This document shows positions 35,160 through 43,168 of a DNA stretch of 43,174 bases, one piece after another (the first letter of the stretch is position 1; every line of letters begins with the position of its first letter). Below the pieces are notes generated by a model. It did not search any database, had not been told where the DNA came from, and worked only from the letters and a program-made list of their open reading frames with translations. Source of the DNA: Campylobacterales bacterium. GTDB taxonomy: Bacteria > Campylobacterota > Campylobacteria > Campylobacterales > QNZT01. The stretch is taken from NCBI GenBank assembly GCA_027023405.1, contig JALVVN010000019.1, positions 1 through 43,174 of the forward strand, given 5' to 3'. The position numbers and the translations under genes are program-made.

Positions 35160-35170
35160 TAAAAAAATAT

Positions 35171-35176
35171 TATAAT
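35171..35176 (+). promoter_or_regulatory. -10 box of the WbaP-type transferase gene
   Basis: TATAAT lies 37 bases before the ATG at 35214, in the 54-bp AT-rich gap; AAAAGGG precedes the start codon. Confidence 0.45.
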
Positions 35177-35213
35177 TCGTCGATTTAAGAAATAAATATA
35201 TTGAAAAGGGTCA

Positions 35214-36653
35214 ATGTTGAAACGGATTAAAAAGTTAAAGGTATTGTCAGAAGTTGTCATACTGTTGGGCTTTGATATTTTCGCTTATTACCTTAGTGTA
35301 CTTCTTGCGTATGGTTTGAGTAGTTTTTTTATCGATACAACGAGTTTTACGCTTAGTGAATTTTTTTCATTGTGGTGGATACCGATTATCTTACTACTCT
35401 CCTATGCAAATGAGGGGATCTATACCAAACGATTGCCATTTTGGGATGAGACACAACGCATCTTTAAATACACGACTATTTCAATGTTAATTATTTTTAC
35501 AATTATCTCTTTTGGTCACTATTATGGAGCGCTTTCTCGTTTGACACTTTTCTTTTTATGGGGCTTTTTGATAGTCTTAATTCCCCTTGAGAAGTTTGCC
35601 ATCAAACATATTATGTATAAGTTTGATTTTTACAAAAGAAAAACACTGGTTCTTGGTGCGGGTCGTGCAGGTAAAGCGGCGGTAAAAGAGCTCTTTAATC
35701 AAGACTATCTTGGTCATAAAGTAGTCGGATTTTTGGATGATGATGAGGCAAAAGTCGGTAAAACTTACAAGATCAACGGTCGTAGTATCAAAGTTTTGGG
35801 TAAAATTAAAGATTTTCAAGAGATTGCAAATAAATATGCTGCACAATCTGCTATTTTGGCGCTACCGAATTTGCCGGCGAAGAAGCTTTCTAAAATTATT
35901 GTACGGATTCAAAAAAAGGTTAGAGAGTTGATTATCGTGCCCGAAATGCACGGTGTCTCACCTCTCAATACGGAAACCTTTCATGTCTATGATCTTGATT
36001 TGATGATGCTCAAAGTGGAGAATAATGTCCGATCCTCGATCAACCAATTTGCCAAACGCACTTTTGATATTGTCGTTTCATTGGCATTGATGCCTATTTT
36101 GTTGCCGGTGATCGGTATTTTGGCATATTTCATCAAGAAGGAGTCTCCCGGTAATGTCTTTTATGCGCACAATCGTGTGGGTAAAGATGGGGAGATTGTG
36201 CCGGTACTAAAATTTCGCAGTATGTACTCTGATTCCAAAGAGCGATTGGAAAAGCTACTCGAGAGTGATCCGGCTATCCGTGAAGAGTGGGAGACGAACT
36301 ATAAGCTCAAAAATGATCCACGAGTGACAAAGATAGGAAAGTTTATTCGAGAATCTTCACTTGATGAACTGCCTCAAATCTTTAATGTACTCAAGGGTGA
36401 AATGAGTCTTGTGGGACCTCGTCCTGTGGTAGAGGAGGAGTTGAAAAAGTATTACAAAGATTCTGCTGAATATTATAAGATGGTCAAGCCGGGGATTACA
36501 GGTTTTTGGCAGGTGAGTGGACGAAGTGATACGGATTACGATTTTCGTGTCAAGGTGGATACTTGGTATGTCTATAACTGGTCACTTTGGCTTGATATTA
36601 TGGTGCTCATTAAGACAGTCCGAGTGGTTCTCTTAAAAGAGGGCGCTTATTAA
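35214..36653 (+). CDS. Polyprenyl-phosphate hexose-1-phosphate transferase (WbaP/exopolysaccharide type)
   Basis: A 479-residue inner-membrane enzyme that starts polysaccharide repeat synthesis by moving a sugar phosphate onto undecaprenyl phosphate. Four N-terminal membrane helices (to about 135) are followed by a Rossmann-like CoA_binding_3 domain (TLVLGAGRAGKAAVKEL, VVGFLDDDEAKVG), a hairpin helix (~285-310) and the catalytic domain: KRTFDIVVSL, VLKFRSMYSDSKE, SSLDELPQIFNVLKGEMSLV, GPRPVVEEEL and KPGITGFWQVSGRSD. All conserved catalytic segments are present. It stands alone with a terminator, not in a visible polysaccharide cluster; the acetyltransferase at 38865 is the only other candidate for that pathway nearby. 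Confidence 0.93.
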   Translation: MLKRIKKLKVLSEVVILLGFDIFAYYLSVLLAYGLSSFFIDTTSFTLSEFFSLWWIPIILLLSYANEGIYTKRLPFWDETQRIFKYTTISMLIIFTIISFGHYYGALSRLTLFFLWGFLIVLIPLEKFAIKHIMYKFDFYKRKTLVLGAGRAGKAAVKELFNQDYLGHKVVGFLDDDEAKVGKTYKINGRSIKVLGKIKDFQEIANKYAAQSAILALPNLPAKKLSKIIVRIQKKVRELIIVPEMHGVSPLNTETFHVYDLDLMMLKVENNVRSSINQFAKRTFDIVVSLALMPILLPVIGILAYFIKKESPGNVFYAHNRVGKDGEIVPVLKFRSMYSDSKERLEKLLESDPAIREEWETNYKLKNDPRVTKIGKFIRESSLDELPQIFNVLKGEMSLVGPRPVVEEELKKYYKDSAEYYKMVKPGITGFWQVSGRSDTDYDFRVKVDTWYVYNWSLWLDIMVLIKTVRVVLLKEGAY

Positions 36654-36662
36654 ACCTTTCTT

Positions 36663-36697
36663 AGTGTGAGATTAAATTCTCACACTCCTCTTTTTTT
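36663..36697 (+). terminator. Factor-independent terminator after the WbaP-type gene
   Basis: AGTGTGAGA (36663-36671) and TCTCACACT (36678-36686) form a perfect 9-bp stem with a 6-base loop, followed by CCTC and a run of seven T. It begins 10 bases after the stop codon. Confidence 0.85.
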
Positions 36698-36752
36698 CCC
36701 TCTTTGTACTAATTCAAATATGTTAAAATTTCGCATCTTAGCAGGGGGTCTT

Positions 36753-37199
36753 ATGTCTGATAGAGAAGCGCTCAAGGATGAGTATATTGACCATATGATG
36801 CATCCACGCAACTACGGTGCGATGGAAGATGCCGATGCAAAAGGGGTGGGACAAAACCCATACAATAATGAACTGGTAGAGATCTATCTTAAACTTTCAT
36901 CGGATGAGATCATTGAAGATATTAAATTTCAAGCGATTGGATGTATGAGTACGATTGTGATCGGTTCTATCTTTACCGACATGATCAAAGGTGAAACGCT
37001 CCAAGAAGCGGATGATGTCGCCGATGAGTTTCTCAAAAAGATGGAGTCGGCACCGCCGGAGGAGAGAGCGTGTGGTGAAATGGTCGCAAAAGGCTTTATG
37101 GCTGCGGAGCGAAATTTCTATCATCGTCAAAAAGGTGAGCCGGAGAGTGAGTATATTATGTTGATTTCGAATGATTGTGTGGTTGAAGATGAGAAGTGA
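36753..37199 (+). CDS. IscU/NifU-type iron-sulfur scaffold protein, variant lacking the first ligand cysteine
   Basis: A 148-residue IscU-fold protein (YIDHMMHPRNYGAM opening). IscU builds [2Fe-2S] clusters on three cysteines and an aspartate. Here the first cysteine and its Asp (normally A-C-G-D) are replaced by PYNNE at residues 36-40, while C64 (IGCMST) and C107 (RACGEM) remain. It may be a specialised or regulatory scaffold rather than the main one. The frame is open to 36666, but ATG 36753 has GCAGGGGG upstream and matches the family start. The last 11 bases overlap the ferritin-like gene, so iron handling appears to be shared. Confidence 0.85.
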   Translation: MSDREALKDEYIDHMMHPRNYGAMEDADAKGVGQNPYNNELVEIYLKLSSDEIIEDIKFQAIGCMSTIVIGSIFTDMIKGETLQEADDVADEFLKKMESAPPEERACGEMVAKGFMAAERNFYHRQKGEPESEYIMLISNDCVVEDEK

Positions 37200-38022
37200 G
37201 CTGTTTGAAAAGAAGCATACACTTTGGCTTCGTATACTCTTTGGTGCTTTTAGTCTCAAGGATGAAGCGCTTTATGAGATTCTTTACGATTTTGCGATGA
37301 TTGAGTATCGTCATCTATTGTGGTTGGGTAATGAATTAGTTGAACAGGATCGGCCCTTTGATTTTGAACGGGAGCAGATTGAGATTGCGTATGCGGATAA
37401 CTTTTCACTCTTTCAAGCACTTATCGATGCATTGGAGTCGATCCGCACCCACTACGGTGAGGGCGATCTCTATGAACGATTTTTGCACGATGAGCACTAC
37501 TTTATTGAGAAGTTACGGCAGCTTTTGGGCGAAGAGAAAAATAACCATCCTATTGAAGCTTTTAATCGCTCCAAACAGCTTGAGGATATTGTGCTCGATG
37601 AGCATCAACTCAGTAGCTTGATCCTCTTTCTCTTTGAGGAGAGTTATAAAGAGTATGAGTTGATTTTGGTCTATACCTATTCAAACTTTTATACCAACTC
37701 TAAGCTCCTAAGTTCGATTTTCTTTGATTTAATCTATGAGTCTCATTTTCATCTCAAATCATTTGCTCGAATGATGAGTAAGATGGGTCTATTAGCACTA
37801 CCTCGAGTGGTTGCGAAGCGGGTATATCAGTTTGATGATCTCAGAGCGTTTTTGATTGACGGGATCAAAGAGGAGGAGGGTGCCAAGGAGCTTTGTGTGA
37901 AGCTCGCAAAAGATATCAACCACGAAAAATTGAGCCCCTTTTTCACCTTTATCAATAACCAAGAGAGTTACCATATTTCCCTGATGAAAAAGGCACTTGC
38001 CCATATCGGAGATGTGTTGTGA
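37189..38022 (+). CDS. Ferritin-like (di-iron helical) protein
   Basis: A 277-residue, strongly helical cytoplasmic protein. Candidate metal-binding motifs of the ferritin/rubrerythrin kind recur: MIEYRHLLWLGNE, DEHYFIEKL, EESYKEYEL, YESHFHLKSF and NQESYHISLM (E-x2-H type). It looks like two ferritin-like four-helix units in tandem, about 1-140 and 140-277. The function in iron storage or delivery is inferred from these motifs and from overlap with the iron-sulfur scaffold gene. The frame opens at 37171, but ATG 37189 removes most of the overlap and starts at MRSELFEKKH. It overlaps psd by 4 nt. Confidence 0.7.
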   Translation: MRSELFEKKHTLWLRILFGAFSLKDEALYEILYDFAMIEYRHLLWLGNELVEQDRPFDFEREQIEIAYADNFSLFQALIDALESIRTHYGEGDLYERFLHDEHYFIEKLRQLLGEEKNNHPIEAFNRSKQLEDIVLDEHQLSSLILFLFEESYKEYELILVYTYSNFYTNSKLLSSIFFDLIYESHFHLKSFARMMSKMGLLALPRVVAKRVYQFDDLRAFLIDGIKEEEGAKELCVKLAKDINHEKLSPFFTFINNQESYHISLMKKALAHIGDVL

Positions 38023-38855
38023 CATTGCTAAGAGCGGCTTGGACTAACGCTATATCGAGAGCCTTTGGGAAGTTTGCTTCGAGACGACACCCTCACCTCT
38101 TACAGTGGGGGATCAACCAACTCTATGTCAAATTTACCGGAGTGGATTTGAGTAATTTTGAACCTGCTTCCTCTTATGAAACACTTAATGCTCTCTTTAC
38201 GCGTGAGCTCAAGTATCCAAGGGAGTGTAGTCAAGATCCAGTGAAAGTGATCTCCCCGTGTGATGCGCTCATATCAGCGCAAGGAGTTGTGAGTGAGCAA
38301 ACCGCGTTGCAGATCAAGGGATTTGCTTATTCGATTCGAGAGTTATTGACTACTGAAGTTGATGAAGAGGATTTTAAAATTTTGGAGGGGGGTGCTTTTG
38401 TCAATTTTTACCTCTCACCCAAAGATTATCATCGTTATCATGTACCGATGGATATGAAAGTGTTGCGGGTGATTCATGTACCGGGGGCACTCTATCCGGT
38501 GAACTTCACCTACCTCAAAAAGATGCCTTCTCTCTTTGTGAAAAATGAGCGGGTGATTATAGAAGCATTGGATATGAGTGATCGGCTCTTTTATATCGTT
38601 TTGGTTGGGGCGTTGAATGTGGGAAAAATGACACTCCATTTTGAGCCCAAGATCGATACGAATGTCACAGATGTGAGAGAACGACGCGTATTTGAGTATG
38701 CGGAGCCAATTGAGCTTAAAAAGGGTGAAGAGATGGGGATGTTTATGATGGGATCGACGATTGTGATGCTCTTTGAAGAGGGGTTTGTCGATTTAGAGAC
38801 TCAGGAGGGGAAAAGCATCCGCTATGCGGATGTGATTGCCACAAAGAGAAATTAA
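38019..38855 (+). CDS. psd: Phosphatidylserine decarboxylase proenzyme
   Basis: Psd makes phosphatidylethanolamine at the inner membrane. The 278-residue proenzyme has ISPCDALISAQG, the active-site segment FYLSPKDYHRYHVPMDM, VPGALYPVN and the self-cleavage site MMGSTIVMLFE near the C-terminus, where the Ser becomes the pyruvoyl group; the residue before Gly-Ser-Thr is Met rather than the usual Leu. The start is GTG at 38019, overlapping the previous stop as GTGA, with GGAG upstream. It is the last gene of the iscU-like/ferritin-like/psd unit, ending ten bases before a convergent gene. Confidence 0.95.
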   Translation: MTLLRAAWTNAISRAFGKFASRRHPHLLQWGINQLYVKFTGVDLSNFEPASSYETLNALFTRELKYPRECSQDPVKVISPCDALISAQGVVSEQTALQIKGFAYSIRELLTTEVDEEDFKILEGGAFVNFYLSPKDYHRYHVPMDMKVLRVIHVPGALYPVNFTYLKKMPSLFVKNERVIIEALDMSDRLFYIVLVGALNVGKMTLHFEPKIDTNVTDVRERRVFEYAEPIELKKGEEMGMFMMGSTIVMLFEEGFVDLETQEGKSIRYADVIATKRN

Positions 38856-38864
38856 CATATTTAA

Positions 38865-39407
38865 TTACTTCACTTCCCATCGTCGATTGACATGGCGACC
38901 GGGATTGTTATAGGAGAGTAGCTTTGCCGGTACACCTGCGACCGTAGCATTTTCGTCGATATCTTTTGTCACAACACTTCCCGCGCCGATCGTAGCGTTG
39001 CTACCGATTTTGACATTCCCGACGATACAGACACTAGGACCAATATAGACATTGTCTCCGATTACCGCGGCTTTACCATCATTTGCTCCAATGGTAACAA
39101 ATTGACTGAGATTGACATTGTTACCTAAAATAGCACTATCATTGACAACCACACACATATGATGACCGATATAGAGTCCATAACCGATCTGAGTGGTACG
39201 GGGAATTTGTATTTGATGTTTCATAGTGAGTCGGCGGTGCTGTAAGATTGCGATAATGCGAATCATAGGATTGCGATGTTTGCAGAGTCGAAGCCAAAAG
39301 GAGTATTTGAATCCCGGATTTTTCAAATAGTGCAAGACCATTAATCCAAAAGAGTAATGACCGGTGTAACGCACCAAATCACTTTTGATATATTCAAATA
39401 TTTTCAT
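38865..39407 (-). CDS. Serine acetyltransferase-like hexapeptide-repeat acetyltransferase
   Basis: A 180-residue protein with a short helical N-terminus and a left-handed beta-helix built of hexapeptide repeats (IGYGLYIGHHMCVVVNDSAI, LSQFVTIGAND, VIGDNVYIGPSVCIVGNV, IGSNATIGAGSVVTKDI), ending in the AGVPAKLLS loop. The His in IGHHMCVV lies where CysE has its catalytic residue. It lacks the long N-terminal domain of full CysE, so it could be a cysteine-pathway enzyme or, equally, a sugar O-acetyltransferase for polysaccharide. The ribosome site GAGGG sits inside a small hairpin. Confidence 0.85.
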   Translation of the reverse strand: MKIFEYIKSDLVRYTGHYSFGLMVLHYLKNPGFKYSFWLRLCKHRNPMIRIIAILQHRRLTMKHQIQIPRTTQIGYGLYIGHHMCVVVNDSAILGNNVNLSQFVTIGANDGKAAVIGDNVYIGPSVCIVGNVKIGSNATIGAGSVVTKDIDENATVAGVPAKLLSYNNPGRHVNRRWEVK

Positions 39408-39410
39408 TAA

Positions 39411-39434
39411 ATACCCTCAAGCGTTTTGAGGTAT
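39411..39434 (-). promoter_or_regulatory. Hairpin covering the acetyltransferase ribosome-binding site
   Basis: Reading on the minus strand, ATACC-TCAA and TTGA-GGGTAT form a nine-pair stem with a one-base bulge and a five-base loop; the 3' arm contains the GAGGG ribosome site for the ATG at 39407. It could limit translation, or be a weak terminator of the upstream cvfB-like gene. Confidence 0.35.
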
Positions 39435-39465
39435 CATACCATAAAGTCTGATAATTTAGAAAAAC

Positions 39466-40302
39466 TTATTGAACAATCTTGATATTTTCCGCCACTGTGA
39501 TACTATTTTGCTCAATCAATGCCGTCAAAGCGCGTTTGAAACTTTTTTTACTCAAACCCAACTCATTTTTGATACGCTCTGCATCGCTTTTATAGTTAAG
39601 ATCGAGGATACCGTTGTGATTTTGGAGTGCGGTGAGTATTTTTTGTGTCGCATCCTCTAGCGCTCCTTTTCCCAAGGCGGTGAGACTCAGATCGACCTTG
39701 TGATCCGCGCGTACCAGCTTGACAAAGGCTTCGCGTTTCGTGCCCAAAACGATCTTCTCGAAGCACTCATTGGCGTAAATCATCCCGCTGTATTTGTTGT
39801 CAATAATCGCTTTATAGCCCATCGGTGTTTGGGCAAAAATGAGGATCTCTACCTTTTGGCTCTTGTGTAGACGCGGTTTTGCTTGAAGATATTTACCGAT
39901 TTTTTGGGAGGCGTAAAGACGGTTTGTATCGGGGTCGAGATCAATATAGAAGAGTTTTTTATCACCGATCTGAAGCCCCTTTTGCTCTTTGAGCGGAACA
40001 AAGAGATCTTTGGGTAGCCCCCAGTCGAGAAAAAAACCGTCTCTATTTTTATCGACCACTTCCAGATAGGCAAAGGAGCCGAGTATCGCCTTGGGGGCTT
40101 GTGTCGTAGCAACGAGTCGATCTTCGGAGTCACGATAGATAAATAGGTCGATGATCTTGCCGATCTCCATCTCCTCTGTGACATAGATATTGGGCAGGAG
40201 TACTTCGTGTCCATCGTGTGCGCTGAGGTAGAGACCGTTTGGTGTCTCTCTCTCAATCTGAAGTCTATTGATCTTTCCGATCTCAATCCTGGCTGATAGC
40301 AT
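39466..40302 (-). CDS. cvfB: CvfB-like S1-domain RNA-binding protein
   Basis: A 278-residue protein of the CvfB/YitL family: tandem S1-like OB domains (IGKINRLQIERETPNGLYLS, GSFAYLEVVDKNRDGFFLDW-type segment, KVEILIFAQTPMGYKAIID) and a C-terminal winged helix (ALQNHNGILDLNYKSDAE, IKNELGLSKKSFKRALTAL). The GFFLDWGLPKDLFVPLKEQ region is characteristic. Family members bind RNA; the Staphylococcus protein affects virulence-gene expression. ATG 40302 has GGAG six bases upstream and overlaps the end of hemH by 20 bases, so it is the last gene of the flgS-hemH operon. Confidence 0.85.
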   Translation of the reverse strand: MLSARIEIGKINRLQIERETPNGLYLSAHDGHEVLLPNIYVTEEMEIGKIIDLFIYRDSEDRLVATTQAPKAILGSFAYLEVVDKNRDGFFLDWGLPKDLFVPLKEQKGLQIGDKKLFYIDLDPDTNRLYASQKIGKYLQAKPRLHKSQKVEILIFAQTPMGYKAIIDNKYSGMIYANECFEKIVLGTKREAFVKLVRADHKVDLSLTALGKGALEDATQKILTALQNHNGILDLNYKSDAERIKNELGLSKKSFKRALTALIEQNSITVAENIKIVQ

Positions 40303-41227
40303 CGATGGCTCCTTCTATAAAGTCGAGTAGTTGTGGAGAGTGGTTGGGGCATGTGACCACTTCGTAGTAGTCATATTTTTCCTCTTTGGCAAGGGAACGG
40401 TACTCATTCGAGAGTTCATAATCGGTTTCCGAGTTGTCAAGTGTGAAGGAGAGGGGAAGGACCAATGCTTTTTTGTTAGGGAGTGTTTTGAGTTTCTCTT
40501 CGAGTGAGGGTTCGAGCCATTTGACGGGACCAAGCTTCGATTGATAGGCGAGGTGATAGTCGCGAAACTGCAACCCCTCTTCTTGAAGAAGTGCTTTGAG
40601 GATTTGGGTGTGCTCGATTACCTCTTGTTGGTAGGGATCACCCTGATCGACAATTTTTTGAGGGAGTGAATGGGCGCTAAAAATGAGTTCACATTCGCTT
40701 GGATCGATATGCAGGCTCTTTTTGACTTCGTCGATAAGGGAGAGGTTGTAGCTCTTTTCTTTGTAGTAGGGTTGGACGATCCGCACTTTTGGTGCAAAAT
40801 CGCATGCTCGTGATGCCTCTTCAAAATCTTCCAAAGAAGACTTGACTGTTGTGGTGGAGTAGTGGGGGTAGAGCGGAAAGAGGATTACTTCATCAACACC
40901 TTTGGCTTGGAGATCGCAGATTACATCAGGAGCAAAGTCAGGTGTATAGCGCATCACACTTGCGACGATATCATCGGGGTAGCGTTTGGATATCTCTTTC
41001 ACAAGCTCTTTTGTGTGTGCGACAAGTGGAGAAGAACCGCCAAGCTCTTGGTAACTCTCTTTTGCATTTTTGGCGCGAAAGCTGGTGATCATGGTGGCGA
41101 TAAAACGGCGTAGAAGATTGCTCTTGACACGAATGATATTGGGGTCTAAAAACATATTCTTCAAAAAGATTTCAACCTCATCGAGATTGCGTGGGGCGCC
41201 CATATTGAGAAAGAGTATCGCTCTCAC
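40283..41227 (-). CDS. hemH: Ferrochelatase
   Basis: HemH inserts Fe2+ into protoporphyrin IX, the last step of haem synthesis. The 314-residue protein has the start motif AILFLNMGAPRNLDEVEIFL, ELGGSSPLVAHT, LFPLYPHYSTTTV, the catalytic His in FSAHSLPQKIV and the acidic segment LPLSFTLDNSETDYEL. It starts at GTG 41227, overlapping the flgS stop as GTGA, and is coupled to the following CvfB-like gene. Confidence 0.95.
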   Translation of the reverse strand: MRAILFLNMGAPRNLDEVEIFLKNMFLDPNIIRVKSNLLRRFIATMITSFRAKNAKESYQELGGSSPLVAHTKELVKEISKRYPDDIVASVMRYTPDFAPDVICDLQAKGVDEVILFPLYPHYSTTTVKSSLEDFEEASRACDFAPKVRIVQPYYKEKSYNLSLIDEVKKSLHIDPSECELIFSAHSLPQKIVDQGDPYQQEVIEHTQILKALLQEEGLQFRDYHLAYQSKLGPVKWLEPSLEEKLKTLPNKKALVLPLSFTLDNSETDYELSNEYRSLAKEEKYDYYEVVTCPNHSPQLLDFIEGAIDAISQD

Positions 41228-42249
41228 TTCGGATCCTTTTTGATTGAGATAACAAAGCCTTTTTCGGGTGAGAGGAGGGTGATTTTGCCGTCGTGTGCTT
41301 TGATGATCTCAAGACTCAAAGCGAGACCGAGTCCGTGCCCTTTGGTTTTGGTTGTCTTGAAGGGTTCATAAAGGATGGAGGGATCTTGGATAGGGATACC
41401 GCTATCTTTGACGATGATTTTGTCGTAGTTGTGATCCTGGGCATAGGCAAATGAGATGCGACCGTGCTCCTCTTCACTCTCTTCAATCGCATCGATGGCG
41501 TTGTAAAGGAAGTTTTGCATCACAATACTAAGCGTATCGAGATCACCCCAGAGCATTCTCTCTTCAAAATCGATCTCCAAGTCGATCTCTTTGGTGTATC
41601 CGTAGTTTTCAAATGCCTCTTCGATCTCCTCTTGAAGTGCGGAGAGTGGGAAAAGGGTCTGTTTGGGTTGTATCCCTTTGGTAAAGAGTAGGGTCGATTT
41701 GATGATGCGCTCTACACGGAAGATTGCCTTTTTTATTTCAAGAACGATCGGTTTTTGAGGGGTGGGGACTTTTTTGAGGAGGGTAGAAGAGAGAATGGAT
41801 ATCGAGCCGATGGGGTTTCGGATCTCGTGTGCGAGGTGGGCGGCGACTTGTCCCATCGAGGCGAGGCGTTCGCTGCGTTTTTGATCGGTGATATCGGTCG
41901 CGGTGATGAGTATCTTGTCGTTGCTTTTAGTACTGGAGACGAGATAGATGCGGCTTTGAAGCTCGATCTCCTCTTTACCCGAAAAGGTGTAATGCTCTAA
42001 GATTTGGTTGAGATTTTTAGCGCTGGAGTTTTGCAAAAAGATCTCTCCATCTTCCTGTCTAATCCAAATAGCGTGCGGCAGTGACTCGATGATCTGTGCG
42101 ATGATCGCTTGGAGCGTTTCATAAGAGTTTCGTAGCGCTTTATACTCCTCTTCGACACTGTAGGTTTGTGAGATCAGAGTATCAAGTGTTTCTATGAGAC
42201 GATTTTTATCTTCAGTATCAAGATTTTTTAATAGCTCTTTATCGATCAT
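41224..42249 (-). CDS. flgS: FlgS-type flagellar sensor histidine kinase
   Basis: A 341-residue soluble NtrB-like kinase. An N-terminal coiled coil (to about 50) and a small PAS-like domain (ending ITATDITDQKRSERL) precede the H-box LASMGQVAAHLAHEIRNPIG with H141, then an ATPase domain with MQNFLYNAIDAI, VKDSGIPI and GHGLGLALSLEIIKAH. Length, the GQxAAHLAHEIRNPIGSIS motif and the position of His match the FlgS kinases of Campylobacter and Helicobacter, which phosphorylate FlgR to activate sigma-54 flagellar genes after export-apparatus assembly. No flgR or flagellar gene is in the window, so the assignment rests on sequence. It overlaps its upstream gene by the 4-nt ATGA. Confidence 0.8.
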   Translation of the reverse strand: MIDKELLKNLDTEDKNRLIETLDTLISQTYSVEEEYKALRNSYETLQAIIAQIIESLPHAIWIRQEDGEIFLQNSSAKNLNQILEHYTFSGKEEIELQSRIYLVSSTKSNDKILITATDITDQKRSERLASMGQVAAHLAHEIRNPIGSISILSSTLLKKVPTPQKPIVLEIKKAIFRVERIIKSTLLFTKGIQPKQTLFPLSALQEEIEEAFENYGYTKEIDLEIDFEERMLWGDLDTLSIVMQNFLYNAIDAIEESEEEHGRISFAYAQDHNYDKIIVKDSGIPIQDPSILYEPFKTTKTKGHGLGLALSLEIIKAHDGKITLLSPEKGFVISIKKDPK

Positions 42250-43136
42250 TGTAGCAACCTTTTGAAATCATCCAAATCATAGAGTAAGAGTTCATTCTCT
42301 TTCAAATTTTCAAGCTCCTTGCTAAATCCGCTTTTGGAAAAGAGGGCATAGTATCGCACATCAAAGCCAACCTTTTGGGAGACTTTTTTGAGTTTATTGA
42401 GGATATTTTTGCTCACTTTATGATTTTTCCATTTGCACTCTCCGACGATACCGCCACCCTCTATGAGCCTGATCCATAGATCGATCTCCACCTCCCGATC
42501 CCAGTAAGAACCGCTGTCGAGGATCTCCCCCGCATAGATCTGTTCTAGTAAAAGATTTGATATCTCTTCGAAAAAGACACTGATATAGCGATCGAGTCCC
42601 TCTTCTATGCGCTTGAGTGTGGGATTATACACTCCTTTGGCTAAATCCTCTTTGTCGGGATAGATGAAGGTAAACCAAAAACGGTAAAAAGCGTAGCTAA
42701 AGCGGACTTTGTTTTCGATCTTATACCCTCTATGCTCCTTTTTGAGAAGTTGTTTGGGGTGTCGTAGGATCGGCGTCTCTCTGGAGAGCTCCGTTTCGAT
42801 CAAATGATGCGCAAAGAGATATCGATAGGCTTCACTACCGCGCTCTTTGCTGAGATCTTTGTAGATGGAGTAGTGTTTTCGGGTACCGATGGCGAGGCGA
42901 TAGAGGAGGCGATTGATCGCTTCGTTCTGATCGGGATCGGCGGTAAAGTCAAAGATCTTTGAGAGTGTCGCGTATCGATGGAGAATATTGTGCTCTACAT
43001 TTTTGAGTAGGGTTTCTTGCTCTTTAAGTAGCGCAAGATCGTCAAATCCGTCAAATACGGCAAAATAACCGATCAACTCCTCCATTGTCAGATAGGGTAG
43101 GTGGGTAAAAAAGCTTTTTAATCTCTCTTGTTTCAA
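42246..43136 (-). CDS. Stand-alone DUF234 (PD-(D/E)XK-like) protein
   Basis: A 296-residue protein matching the C-terminal part of the archaeal-type AAA ATPases: a winged-helix region (ITHLPYLTMEELIGYF-like helix, then QNEAINRLLYRLAIG), KIENKVRFSYAFYRFWFTFIYP, and the DUF234 domain with EVEIDLWIRL and GGIVGECKWKNHKVS, whose E-x-D and E-x-K spacing is that of a PD-(D/E)XK nuclease core. The N-terminal ATPase domain is absent. It starts at TTG 43136, the first gene of the flgS-hemH-cvfB operon; the link to FlgS is unexplained. Confidence 0.75.
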   Translation of the reverse strand: MKQERLKSFFTHLPYLTMEELIGYFAVFDGFDDLALLKEQETLLKNVEHNILHRYATLSKIFDFTADPDQNEAINRLLYRLAIGTRKHYSIYKDLSKERGSEAYRYLFAHHLIETELSRETPILRHPKQLLKKEHRGYKIENKVRFSYAFYRFWFTFIYPDKEDLAKGVYNPTLKRIEEGLDRYISVFFEEISNLLLEQIYAGEILDSGSYWDREVEIDLWIRLIEGGGIVGECKWKNHKVSKNILNKLKKVSQKVGFDVRYYALFSKSGFSKELENLKENELLLYDLDDFKRLLQ

Positions 43137-43162
43137 GTAGTGGAACTATCCTTTTTGGTAAC

Positions 43163-43168
43163 ATTATA
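43163..43168 (-). promoter_or_regulatory. -10 box of the DUF234-flgS-hemH-cvfB operon
   Basis: On the minus strand TATAAT lies 26 bases before the TTG at 43136. Any -35 element would be at or beyond the window edge. Confidence 0.4.
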
